Positions 7,369 through 15,848 of a stretch of DNA of 57,536 bases are shown piece by piece. Within the stretch, counting starts at the first letter, position 1, and the number at the start of each line of letters is the position of its first letter. The notes under the pieces were generated by a model. It made no database searches. It saw only the letters and a program-made list of their open reading frames with translations, and was not told where the DNA came from. This stretch comes from CAZLCK01 sp964558235 (GTDB lineage Bacteria; Actinomycetota; Coriobacteriia; Coriobacteriales; CADBOM01), in assembly GCA_964558235.1 (NCBI GenBank), contig CAZLCK010000004.1:1-57536 (forward strand). The letters are read 5' to 3'. The translations under genes were made by a program, and so were the position numbers.

Positions 7369-8586
7369 ATGGGATGTTCTCACGAACCGACAAGAGAAGA
7401 GATGATCGAGCTAGTCTTGGATCGCTCAAAGCTTCCAGGATCTTGCGAGACTATAAGCGCTCTTAATGCGGCGGGAAGGGTGCTCGCACGAGATGTGTAT
7501 GCCGTTAATACTCTGCCGTGTCGTGATGCGAGCAGAATGGATGGAATTGCCTATCGATTCGAAGACTATCAGTTATGCGGCGGTGATTGCACAGGATGGG
7601 TCGAGGGCTCGGATTTCTGCTTTAGCAACACAGGTGTGGCCATCCCTTCGGAATTTAATACCGTTACTCTTATAGAGGATGTCTCGTTTGACGAAGAGGG
7701 GCGGTTGCATATTTTGCAGCCGCCCACTGCACCTGGCGATAATGTTGTCGCTGCTGGTACAAATATGCAAACAGGGCAGCTTTTAATAGCTGCTAATACC
7801 GTGCTTCGTCCAACTCATCTTGGTCTTATGGCATCTGCTGGTGTGAGATTGGTAGAGGTTTTTAAACGTCCTCGTGTGGGGATTATTCCGACTGGGGATG
7901 AGTTGGTGTCAGCCATGGTCCCTTTGCAAGACGGTAGGAACGTGGAGAGCAACAGTATCTCTTTATCAGCGATGCTTGAGCAGTGGGGTGCAAAACCCGT
8001 AGTGTGGCCGATAATTCCTGACGATGTCGATTACTTGTCTAGCGTTGTAAAACAGGCTGTAGAAACATGCGATATCGTTATCTTAAACGCAGGATCTTCC
8101 AAGGGAAAAAAAGACCATGCGATCGAGGTTTTAGAAGGATTGGGAGAAGTTTTGGTTCATGAGGTCGCGCATGGACCTGGTAAACACACAAGTTTTACCA
8201 TTGCATTTAATGAAACTCCTATCGTTGGTCTCGTAGGTCCATCGGGTGGAGCTGAACTTGGCGCTCTATGGTATGTGCGTCCGCTTGTGAACAAGTTTAT
8301 GCATTGTCCAACTCCCGCTCCAGATACGCTAAAGGTTACGCTTTTGCAAAAGGCTTCAGCTCATGTTGATTTCGACTTTTTCATGGGCGTAGTAGTTTAT
8401 CGAAAAGAAGATGACTCCTATGTTGCTATGCCTTTAGGTGGTCCTGGACGCGGTCCACATCTAACAGGAGATGGAATCATCGCAAATGCAACCCTGCGTA
8501 TACCTGGTGGGATAGTCTACGAGAGCGGTTGTGAAGTGGTGGTTGAGCTAAGAGAACCTGTCGAGTGTCTGCCCCTTTTTAAATAA
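7369..8586 (+). CDS. moeA: MoeA-like molybdopterin molybdenumtransferase
   Basis: A 405-residue MoeA/gephyrin-E family protein, which inserts molybdate (or tungstate) into adenylated molybdopterin. The DRDAMDGYA-type motif appears as CRDASRMDGIAY near residue 45. The MPT-binding domain has PRVGIIPTGDEL near residue 175 and ILNAGSSKGKKDH near 240, and a further motif reads EVAHGPGKHTSF where classical MoeA has KPGKPT. The later GLPGNP loop is replaced by GLVGPSGG. These changes fit a divergent paralogue, perhaps tuned to one metal or enzyme. It begins 8 bases after the binding-protein stop, so import and insertion are in one operon. Confidence 0.85.
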   Translation: MGCSHEPTREEMIELVLDRSKLPGSCETISALNAAGRVLARDVYAVNTLPCRDASRMDGIAYRFEDYQLCGGDCTGWVEGSDFCFSNTGVAIPSEFNTVTLIEDVSFDEEGRLHILQPPTAPGDNVVAAGTNMQTGQLLIAANTVLRPTHLGLMASAGVRLVEVFKRPRVGIIPTGDELVSAMVPLQDGRNVESNSISLSAMLEQWGAKPVVWPIIPDDVDYLSSVVKQAVETCDIVILNAGSSKGKKDHAIEVLEGLGEVLVHEVAHGPGKHTSFTIAFNETPIVGLVGPSGGAELGALWYVRPLVNKFMHCPTPAPDTLKVTLLQKASAHVDFDFFMGVVVYRKEDDSYVAMPLGGPGRGPHLTGDGIIANATLRIPGGIVYESGCEVVVELREPVECLPLFK

Positions 8587-8963
8587 CATCTTTTTGAATA
8601 GCAATTCATACAACAGCTATAGTGTGATTTCACACAACAGGGGCGTGAACATTTTCTTGGACATGTCTAGGCTGTCAAGCCTAGGCTCCTTCTATACTCG
8701 TTAGGGCTCATCCATTCTAGTGACTTTTTGATGTGCCCTTCATTGTGAACTCTTTTTAGAAAAATTCTTGTGTAAAAAGATTAGTATGACATAGACATTT
8801 TGAATCCATGAAAAATGTGGGTTTTGTGTACATGTCAAAGCTCAGATTAAAATGCTATATTAAGCGCAAGAAAAATTGTAAAAAGTGAAGAAATAAATTT
8901 ATCTTCACATCAAGATGCGCATAAGCTGCGATATCTTTCTTAATCGGAAAGGGAGTGAAAGAC
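8587..8963 (+). other. Intergenic leader of glycyl radical enzyme 2
   Basis: No gene seen in these 377 bases. Visible structures are a small hairpin GTGTG-ATTT-CACAC (8622-8635) and an inverted repeat TAGGCT-GTCA-AGCCTA (8668-8683). The latter overlaps the palindrome AGCCTAGGCT and may help end the moeA transcript, although no T-run follows. TATATT at about 8852 is a weak -10 candidate. I see no element shared with the leader of paralogue 1. Confidence 0.4.
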
Positions 8964-11396
8964 ATGTATGAGCTCAAGCCTATTAGCGAGCGAATTCAGC
9001 ATATTCGTGAGCTATACAGGACAACAGAGCCCGCCATCAGCATAAGTCGTTACAAATTGCTGACAGAGTTCTATCAAAACAATCAACAACTCAATGGTGT
9101 TCTCAAGAGGGCGTATGTATACAAATATATATGCGATAATCTCGAGATTGATATCCATGACCATGAGATGATTGTTGGTGGACATGCACCTACATATAGA
9201 GGTGCAGCAATGTTTCCTGAGAACGCTGGAGATTGGATCAAGCAGGAGTTTGGTGATGGAACAATCTCTACTCGTGACATTGACCCATACATCGTAGACG
9301 AACAAGACAAACAATATGTTCTAGATACCATAGATTATTGGTGCGAAAACGCAACATCAAAGATGGTTCAGGCCTACATGCCTCCGGGATATATGCCGCA
9401 TGCTGATAATTTTGTTACTACCTATGGCCATATGCCTCCATGCGAATCTCCAGTTGGTCACTTTATCGTTGGACATCAAAAGGTCCTAGATCGCGGTTTG
9501 CTCTCCATCAAAGAAGAGGCAGATCAGCGTATGGCAGAGATGGATGAGCGTGGAATTGGTCCAGATATCGATAAGTATGATTTCTATCGTGGAATCTCTG
9601 TAACTCTTGAAGGTGCGATTAATCTAGCAAATCGTTACTCACAACTTGCTGCTGAAAAAGCAGCTGAGTGTAGTGATCCTGTTCGTAAGGCAGAGCTAGA
9701 GAAGATCTCCGAAACTATGGCCTGGGTACCAGCTCATCCTGCTCGTACATTCTTTGAGGCTGCACAATGTGTATTTTTCTATCAAATGCTTGTCACTCTA
9801 GATGCACAGCTTCATGGAACCAGCTTCGGTAGAATCGACCAATATCTGGGTCGCTACTATGAAAAGGATCTCAAGGATGGCCTTATCACAGCTGAAGAAG
9901 GTCAGGAGATAATCGACTTTTTGATTCTAAAGATCGCCGAACAAAATAAGCCTTGGGGCTATATGCCAACACGTTCAGGTCCAGGTTATACCTCTGGTCA
10001 GCTCGTAACACTTGGTGGTGTTGATAGCCGCGGTGAGGATGCGACAAATGATGTTACCTACATGGTTTTACAAGCATCTGCTAGGTTAGTTCTACATTCG
10101 CCTCCACTATCTTTGCGCGTACATGAGGGAACTCCCGATGAACTATGGCAGGCTGCTATTGAGACAACCCGTCGTTGTGGTGGCGTTCCAACATTTGAGA
10201 GTGATGCCGCAATAATTCCAGCACTTCAAAAGCGAGGCCTGTCCATTGAAGATGCGCGTAACTATGGTCTAGTAGGATGTGTTGAGCCTGCAGGATGCGG
10301 CATGGAGTGGCCGCAATGTGGTGGCACTGGAACAGAGTCTTACTTCTTAATTCCAAATGCACTACTTATGGCGATCAACAATGGTATCAATCCGATGAGA
10401 TTCCCAGGTGCTCCAGAACCTACTCAGACCGGTCTACCAACTGGATATCTATATGAGATGGAATCCTTCGAAGAGGTCAAACAGGCATATCGTAAGCAAG
10501 TTGAGTTCTTTGCTCAATGGCATGTCGATAACGTCTCTAGCTTCCAGTATGTCATGCGTTGGAATCAACCAGTACTAATTGCTTCCGCTGGTATTGAGGG
10601 ATGCATGGAGTCTGGTCGTGATGTAATGAATCGTGGAGCTAAGTATACCAACATTGGAATCGCAGCGATTGGCGTTGGTAATGTCGCTGATGGTTTAGCA
10701 GCGATTAAGTATCTATGCTTTGATACCAAGAAGGTTACTACTCGTGAGTTCTACGATGCGATGATGGCAAACTGGCAGGGTAGTGAGCGCGCCGAAGAGA
10801 TCCATGCAATGATCCTCAATGAAGTTCCTCATTATGGAAATGGCGATGAGTACGTCGATGAACTCGGTGCCTATGGAGCACATGTATTCGCCGACGCATT
10901 CAATGGCAAGGAAGCTTACAACGGAACATTCCATGCCGGCGCATATCCCGTTACCGCTCACGTTATGTTCGGTGGAATGAGCTATGCAGGGCCCGATGGA
11001 CGCTACATTGGAGATTCTTTCTCCGATGGAATCTCTGGAGTTCAAGGTCGCGATATCAATGGACCTCTTGCTGTCCTTAGTTCTGTTGAACATCTTGATT
11101 CCAGTAGGTTCTCCAATGGAATGCTTCTTAACATGAAGTTCCATCCAAGCGCTGTTAACTCTGAGGATTCGAAGAAAAAGCTTGTAGATGTCATGAAAAC
11201 CTACCTGGTTGATATGAAGGGTATGGAGATGCAGCTTAACATCGTTTCTACCGAAACGATGAAAGCAGCTCGTGAGAAGCCAGAGGAGTACAAGGATCTT
11301 GTCGTTCGTATCGCTGGATTCTCTGCATACTTCGTTGAGATCTCTGAGGAGGCTAAGGACGATCTCATCGCAAGAACTGAGATGGAGTCCATCTAG
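8964..11396 (+). CDS. Glycyl radical enzyme 2 (PFL-like, substrate unknown)
   Basis: An 810-residue paralogue of the enzyme at 1448, co-linear throughout. The thiyl loop GCVEP has Cys439 and Glu441, and RIAGFSAYF carries the glycyl radical at Gly785. After GCVEP it reads AGCGMEWPQCGG where paralogue 1 has GGNGTDWTQCGN, and the segment around residues 135-150 also differs (ATSKMVQAYMPPGYMPH). The two may therefore act on different but related substrates. ATG 8964 is chosen over GTG 8955 because GGGA then sits 9 bases away and the N-termini align. A strong terminator follows. No activase is adjacent, so a trans-acting radical-SAM activator is required. Stretches of near-identical DNA with paralogue 1 suggest gene conversion. 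Confidence 0.92.
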   Translation: MYELKPISERIQHIRELYRTTEPAISISRYKLLTEFYQNNQQLNGVLKRAYVYKYICDNLEIDIHDHEMIVGGHAPTYRGAAMFPENAGDWIKQEFGDGTISTRDIDPYIVDEQDKQYVLDTIDYWCENATSKMVQAYMPPGYMPHADNFVTTYGHMPPCESPVGHFIVGHQKVLDRGLLSIKEEADQRMAEMDERGIGPDIDKYDFYRGISVTLEGAINLANRYSQLAAEKAAECSDPVRKAELEKISETMAWVPAHPARTFFEAAQCVFFYQMLVTLDAQLHGTSFGRIDQYLGRYYEKDLKDGLITAEEGQEIIDFLILKIAEQNKPWGYMPTRSGPGYTSGQLVTLGGVDSRGEDATNDVTYMVLQASARLVLHSPPLSLRVHEGTPDELWQAAIETTRRCGGVPTFESDAAIIPALQKRGLSIEDARNYGLVGCVEPAGCGMEWPQCGGTGTESYFLIPNALLMAINNGINPMRFPGAPEPTQTGLPTGYLYEMESFEEVKQAYRKQVEFFAQWHVDNVSSFQYVMRWNQPVLIASAGIEGCMESGRDVMNRGAKYTNIGIAAIGVGNVADGLAAIKYLCFDTKKVTTREFYDAMMANWQGSERAEEIHAMILNEVPHYGNGDEYVDELGAYGAHVFADAFNGKEAYNGTFHAGAYPVTAHVMFGGMSYAGPDGRYIGDSFSDGISGVQGRDINGPLAVLSSVEHLDSSRFSNGMLLNMKFHPSAVNSEDSKKKLVDVMKTYLVDMKGMEMQLNIVSTETMKAAREKPEEYKDLVVRIAGFSAYFVEISEEAKDDLIARTEMESI

Positions 11397-11435
11397 CCTT
11401 AAGCTTAGCTGCTAGAAAAACTTAGTAGCTTTTAC

Positions 11436-11482
11436 AATGTTGCTCGATGAAAGAAAGGTCTATCGTCGAGCAACATTTTTTT
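11436..11482 (+). terminator. Strong rho-independent terminator after glycyl radical enzyme 2
   Basis: AATGTTGCTCGATGA pairs with TATCGTCGAGCAACATT, a stem of about 14 pairs, and runs into TTTTTTT. It separates glycyl radical enzyme 2 from the ene-reductase, so the two are not simply one transcript. Confidence 0.9.
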
Positions 11483-11680
11483 GCATTACTTAATTTAAGT
11501 GTCTTTTATTTAAATGTGTTTTATATCTCTTGTTTTCTTATGAAAATATTGAATTTAAATATGCTAATTTTTTTAATTGTTTGATCTTTTAATCAAACTT
11601 ATAATTCAATTACTTATAATTCAACCAGAGCTGTCGTCAAAATTATGGCGAGTTGAAGGGGAGATAACATAGGAGGGCTT

Positions 11681-13702
11681 ATGAGTAAACTCAAGTATCC
11701 CAAGCTAAACGAGCCAATTAAGCTTGGAAAAAACGTCTATCGCAACCGTTTATTTTCTTCACCACAAGACTACCCAGGACTTACTGCTGAGGGATTTTTA
11801 ACTGAGCAGGGATGTTATTTCTATGAGCGTAAGGCAATGGGAGGCTTTTCTTCAGTCACAGTTGGAGATTTCATGATCGATCCAGATCATGGGCGCACTC
11901 ATCCATTTCAAATGCGTGGTCTAGATCTTCGTTCAAAGGTCAATCTCGGAAGATGCTCTCAAGCGATTAAACGTCATGGGGCAGTTGCTGCTGTCGAGCT
12001 TTGTCATGGTGGCGAAAATGCTAATACTGCGATGTATCCAGATGGAGATACTGGTATTGCATATGGACCTGACGAGAAGGTTCGTGAAGATGGAACTATT
12101 GTCCGTGCATTAAATGATGAGCAAATCGAAGCTCTTATCCAAAATTATATAGATGCAGCAAGTTTCTGTGTTCAATGCGGATTTAATCACATTGTTTTGC
12201 ATGGTGGTCATGGCTGGCAGATTAGCCAATTTATGTCTCCAACATTCAATCATCGTACAGACAAGTGGGGCGGATCTGTTGAGAATAGAATGCGTTTCCC
12301 ATTAGCTGTGTGTGAGGGAATTCGTAAAGAAGTTGGCCGTGGAATTCCTATTGAGTTCCGCCTCAGTGGTTCTGAGACTTTGCCTTGGGGTTATGACATC
12401 GATGAAGGAATCGCAATGTCTAAGATGCTAGATGGCAATGTCGACATCATACATGTTTCTGTTGGACACCATGAAATTGCAGAGGCTGTTTTGTATACAC
12501 ATCCGACTATGTTTATGGAGGATGGCGTTAACTTGCACTATGCAGCTGATGTTAAGAAGCATGTTGAGACTCCAGTTGCTACAGTTGGAGCATTCACTGA
12601 TCTCGATCATATGGAAGAGGTTTTAGCATCGGGTCAGGCTGACATTATATGTTTGGGACGTCAATCTCTTTCAGATCCCGATATTCCACTTAAAGCACGC
12701 CTTGGCAAGCCAGAAGAGGTCACTCCTTGTATGCGTTGCTTTGAATGCTTCTCTAACTCCACAATCAATGGTGTGTTCTATTGCGCAGTAAATCCAGAGA
12801 TTGGCCGTGAGGAGACTGCAATCTTTACAAATCCAGCTCGAGTCCAAAAGAAGGTTTTGGTCATCGGTGGTGGACCAGCAGGTATGCAAGCTGCTTTGAC
12901 CTGCTCCAAGCAAGGACATAAGGTCATTTTGGCTGAGAAGACAGATAAACTTGGCGGCTGCCTACTTTGTGAAGAGAAAGTTCCATTTAAGCAAAACCTT
13001 GAAACCTATCTGAATCGTCAGGCGGGCAAGGTCGAGCGTGATCCTAATATTGAAGTTTACAAAAACACTGAAGCGACTCCTGAATGGGCTGAGAAGCAAA
13101 ATGCCGACGTTATCATTGCTGCATTAGGCTCTGTTCCTCTAGTCTTGCCGATCGAAGGGATCGAAAAGGCACTTTGTGCTGACGATGTCTATATTAACCC
13201 AGACAAGGCTGGAGATACTGTAGCGATTATGGGCGGAGGACTTGTAGGTCTTGAGCTTGGTATCTATCTTGCTGGACTCGGTAAGAAAGCAACCATCGTC
13301 GAGATGACAGGTAGCACTCCTGCAACTCCACAAGCTGCTGGGACATCTACTCGTATGGCTGGTCTTATGGGCCTTCCTGCAGGCTATCCATTAGTTCATG
13401 GCGATGCTTTGGCTATGGAACTGAAGAAATACCCAGATCAACTAGAGGTTAAGTTAAACACCCGTGCTATGAAAGTTACCGATGAGGGTCTAGTCGTTGA
13501 CGAGCAGGGCGTCGGCGAGCACACAATAGCCGCTGATACCGTTGTCTATGCTGTCGGGCAAAAGCCACTGACTGATCAAGCGCATGCATTTTCAGAGTGC
13601 GCTGAAGAGTTCTACAGCGTTGGAGACTGCGTCTCTGCTGCAAATATCCTGAATGCAACTTCAACCGCATATCAGATCTCGCTAGATATTGGTAGATTCT
13701 AA
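11681..13702 (+). CDS. FMN/4Fe-4S/FAD ene-reductase, Old Yellow Enzyme/FadH family
   Basis: A 673-residue flavoenzyme built like 2,4-dienoyl-CoA reductase and BaiCD/BaiH. Residues 1-340 form an FMN-binding TIM barrel with the substrate-site motif HGGHGWQISQF and RTDKWGGSVENR. A 4Fe-4S cluster follows at Cys350, Cys353, Cys356 and Cys368, spaced C-x2-C-x2-C-x11-C where FadH has C-x2-C-x3-C. An FAD/NAD(P)-binding domain starts near residue 392 (VIGGGPAGMQAAL), with a second dinucleotide motif GGGLVGLELGIYLAGLG near 525. Such enzymes reduce activated C=C bonds with electrons from NAD(P)H. The substrate is unknown. The neighbouring PucR-type regulator and MFS transporter suggest an imported compound. 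Strong AGGAGG upstream. Confidence 0.9.
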   Translation: MSKLKYPKLNEPIKLGKNVYRNRLFSSPQDYPGLTAEGFLTEQGCYFYERKAMGGFSSVTVGDFMIDPDHGRTHPFQMRGLDLRSKVNLGRCSQAIKRHGAVAAVELCHGGENANTAMYPDGDTGIAYGPDEKVREDGTIVRALNDEQIEALIQNYIDAASFCVQCGFNHIVLHGGHGWQISQFMSPTFNHRTDKWGGSVENRMRFPLAVCEGIRKEVGRGIPIEFRLSGSETLPWGYDIDEGIAMSKMLDGNVDIIHVSVGHHEIAEAVLYTHPTMFMEDGVNLHYAADVKKHVETPVATVGAFTDLDHMEEVLASGQADIICLGRQSLSDPDIPLKARLGKPEEVTPCMRCFECFSNSTINGVFYCAVNPEIGREETAIFTNPARVQKKVLVIGGGPAGMQAALTCSKQGHKVILAEKTDKLGGCLLCEEKVPFKQNLETYLNRQAGKVERDPNIEVYKNTEATPEWAEKQNADVIIAALGSVPLVLPIEGIEKALCADDVYINPDKAGDTVAIMGGGLVGLELGIYLAGLGKKATIVEMTGSTPATPQAAGTSTRMAGLMGLPAGYPLVHGDALAMELKKYPDQLEVKLNTRAMKVTDEGLVVDEQGVGEHTIAADTVVYAVGQKPLTDQAHAFSECAEEFYSVGDCVSAANILNATSTAYQISLDIGRF

Positions 13703-13793
13703 GTTGGGTTTTACCTATCTGTTTGTGAGTTCAGCCGTTTGATGTGGCGATGTGTTAATCTGTCTGCTGGTTGTAGCGATGACATTTAAAATT

Positions 13794-13829
13794 AAAGGTG
13801 GGTCTTGCTTTTTTGCAGGGCTCACCTTT
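13794..13829 (+). terminator. Stem-loop after the ene-reductase
   Basis: AAAGGTG-GGTCTTGC pairs with GCAGGGCT-CACCTTT around a TTTTTT loop, 15 pairs with several G-T. No T-run follows, so termination is plausible but not certain. It may equally be a processing or attenuation structure. The rest of 13703-13961 shows no gene. Confidence 0.45.
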
Positions 13830-13961
13830 ACTAATATTTACTAATAGTGCGCCTTCTGCTCGATTATCGCCTAGCTGCTGATAGTAACATCTAAATTATA
13901 TGAGTCAGATAAAGGCTATGAGCCAGACAAAAGCAAAAACATAATTTGTGAGGAGTGCTCT

Positions 13962-15413
13962 ATGTACACAATGCAACTAGCTTATGAGGCCTTGCTTTGT
14001 GCGAAAAAGAAGATAACTAAGAGGTCTATTCCTTACGAGCAGATCGGTTTTTCAAGAGTTTCAACTCAATCAGAACAAACTCGGCTAGACAATACGTTAT
14101 ATATCGAAGACAAAAAAGACTTCGGGGTAATCTGTTCGTGCCAAGATGCTTCGATAGAGCTATCTGATTGCATATCTCTTGAGGTCTCAAATATTATTCT
14201 CTCTGATATGGGTGAATACCTTGATTGGGAACTAGAATTAACAAATTTAGTGTTGTCGGATTCTATACTTGAGATCGTCGAGTTTATCTCCCAAAAAATA
14301 GAGATGCCGGTGATGATAGTCGATGGAAACAATATGATGTGCACCATGAGCGAGTCGGATTTTGATTGCAAAATGGAGCAGTGGCATGATGCGAAAATCC
14401 ACGGCAGGCTCTCTTGGCAGATGTTAGATCTGCTCTCTAAAGACCTAGTATTTGTTTCGAAAAGACAAGCGGCGCAGGGAAATCCATTTTTTGTTGAGAT
14501 TGCTAAGAGTGGCAATCTGATCTTTTGTGACATTGATCTAGCTAAGATAAGTGATAAACAGGGCGGGGCATCTAAGTTTTTCCTACTTATTTTTTGTGAT
14601 CAGAAATCTAGCGGCTACAAATTGTTGGAGATGTCCAAGGATGCTTCAATTGCTATCAAAAAATGGATTGGTTTTCATGTAGAGGATTTTAACCTCTTAA
14701 ACACGATGAATTTCTTTGTGCGATTGGCAGCTGGAGAAGAGGTTTCCGAAGAAGAGATTGAATCTCAGAAAAGTGACTTTGCGGATAGTGGAGATACCTT
14801 TGTTCTTCTTCGTATTGTCTATGGTAATTCTTTAGCAGTATCCAAAGCAGCTTTTTTGTTCCAGGCAAAAATAGAGAAAAGTCGTTGCTTCGATATAGAA
14901 GGAAAACTGTATGCTCTTTGTGTAGACTATCCAGATCTTGAAAAAGATTTAAATGATCTTGCTTCGGAAAACGGTTTTAGATTTGGATTATCTTGGAGAT
15001 TTTCTGATTGGAGAAGAGTTCATGAGGCTGTTGGGCAAACAGAGGTTGCATTATCAAGCTCTGCCGGAAGTGTGGCTATCTTGGATTCTTATGGGGTAAT
15101 GTTCTATATTTTTTCGATCCTGCTCTCCTCAACGAGCAATATTGAAATTGTTCATCCAGCGATAGATTTTCTTGCTGAATATGACAAAGCTCATGGCAGT
15201 GAATATCTGCTTACACTATGGGTTTTTCTTCGACATGAGCGCAATCTTGTTAAAACAGCGACCGATTTAAACCTTCATAGAAACTCATTGGTCTACCGTG
15301 TCAAAAAAATCACTGAGCTGTTAGAAGATGTTGATTTAGACGATTCAGAAACCAGAGAACACCTCATGATGTCGTACAGGCTTAGAGGTCTTCAAGAACG
15401 CTCTATTGAATAA
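13962..15413 (+). CDS. PucR/CdaR-type transcriptional regulator
   Basis: A 483-residue protein whose last 65 or so residues match the PucR C-terminal helix-turn-helix (HTH_30): LWVFLRHERNLVKTA, then LNLHRNSLVYRVKKI and a MMSYRLRGL end. Upstream regions are a poorly conserved sensory part of about 250 residues and a GGDEF-like/CdaR intermediate region. Family members respond to small molecules and usually regulate adjacent catabolic or transport genes. Here it lies between the ene-reductase and the MFS transporter, which are the best candidate targets. ATG 13962 has GAGGAG about 8 bases upstream. Confidence 0.8.
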   Translation: MYTMQLAYEALLCAKKKITKRSIPYEQIGFSRVSTQSEQTRLDNTLYIEDKKDFGVICSCQDASIELSDCISLEVSNIILSDMGEYLDWELELTNLVLSDSILEIVEFISQKIEMPVMIVDGNNMMCTMSESDFDCKMEQWHDAKIHGRLSWQMLDLLSKDLVFVSKRQAAQGNPFFVEIAKSGNLIFCDIDLAKISDKQGGASKFFLLIFCDQKSSGYKLLEMSKDASIAIKKWIGFHVEDFNLLNTMNFFVRLAAGEEVSEEEIESQKSDFADSGDTFVLLRIVYGNSLAVSKAAFLFQAKIEKSRCFDIEGKLYALCVDYPDLEKDLNDLASENGFRFGLSWRFSDWRRVHEAVGQTEVALSSSAGSVAILDSYGVMFYIFSILLSSTSNIEIVHPAIDFLAEYDKAHGSEYLLTLWVFLRHERNLVKTATDLNLHRNSLVYRVKKITELLEDVDLDDSETREHLMMSYRLRGLQERSIE

Positions 15414-15848
15414 GCTATCTCATTTCAATTTCTTTTTAAATCAATTCCTCAGATGTAGAACGCCTTATTATCTTGTAAAATCAAAAGGCTTTTTAATTTT
15501 ACAACTGGGCAAATTACGTCATTTAGTAAATATAAATACTTACGAACTATAAATAGTTATCTAGAAAATGTAGAAAAATTGTGTAGAATGAAAGGCAGTG
15601 TAATTAGTTTGTAATGCGAATGTNNNNNNNNNNNNNNNNNNNNNNNNNNNNNNNNNNNNNNNNNNNNNNNNNNNNNNNNNNNNNNNNNNNNNNNNNNNNN
15701 NNNNNNNNNNNNNNNNNNNNNNNTTCTTTAAGGTAGTTCAAATAACTTGTTAGTTTACGAACACAAATAGATTAATTGGCCTTAAAGAAAAAGGGGCGTA
15801 AAGATGTGTATAGATACATCTTTATAGAGATTGGGAAGGAAGTGTAAA
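15414..15848 (+). other. Intergenic region with assembly gap and inverted repeat, upstream of MFS gene
   Basis: Contains a 100-N gap at 15624-15723, so the promoter may be incomplete. Right of the gap, TTCTTTAAGG (15724-15733) is perfectly complementary to CCTTAAAGAA (15780-15789). Further on, AGATGT and ACATCT form a small dyad near 15802-15822. These may be regulator sites for the adjacent PucR-type protein, but that is inference. No gene seen. Confidence 0.4.
15624..15723. other. Assembly gap (100 N)
   Basis: Exactly 100 N. Unlike the other two gaps, the sequences on its two sides share no overlap, so real sequence may be missing. Confidence 0.95.

Noticed and set aside
10713..11144. 143-codon - strand frame, with a similar one at 3185-3583
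   Set aside because: Both are antisense to the same part of the two glycyl radical genes. Their similarity only reflects the similarity of the paralogues.
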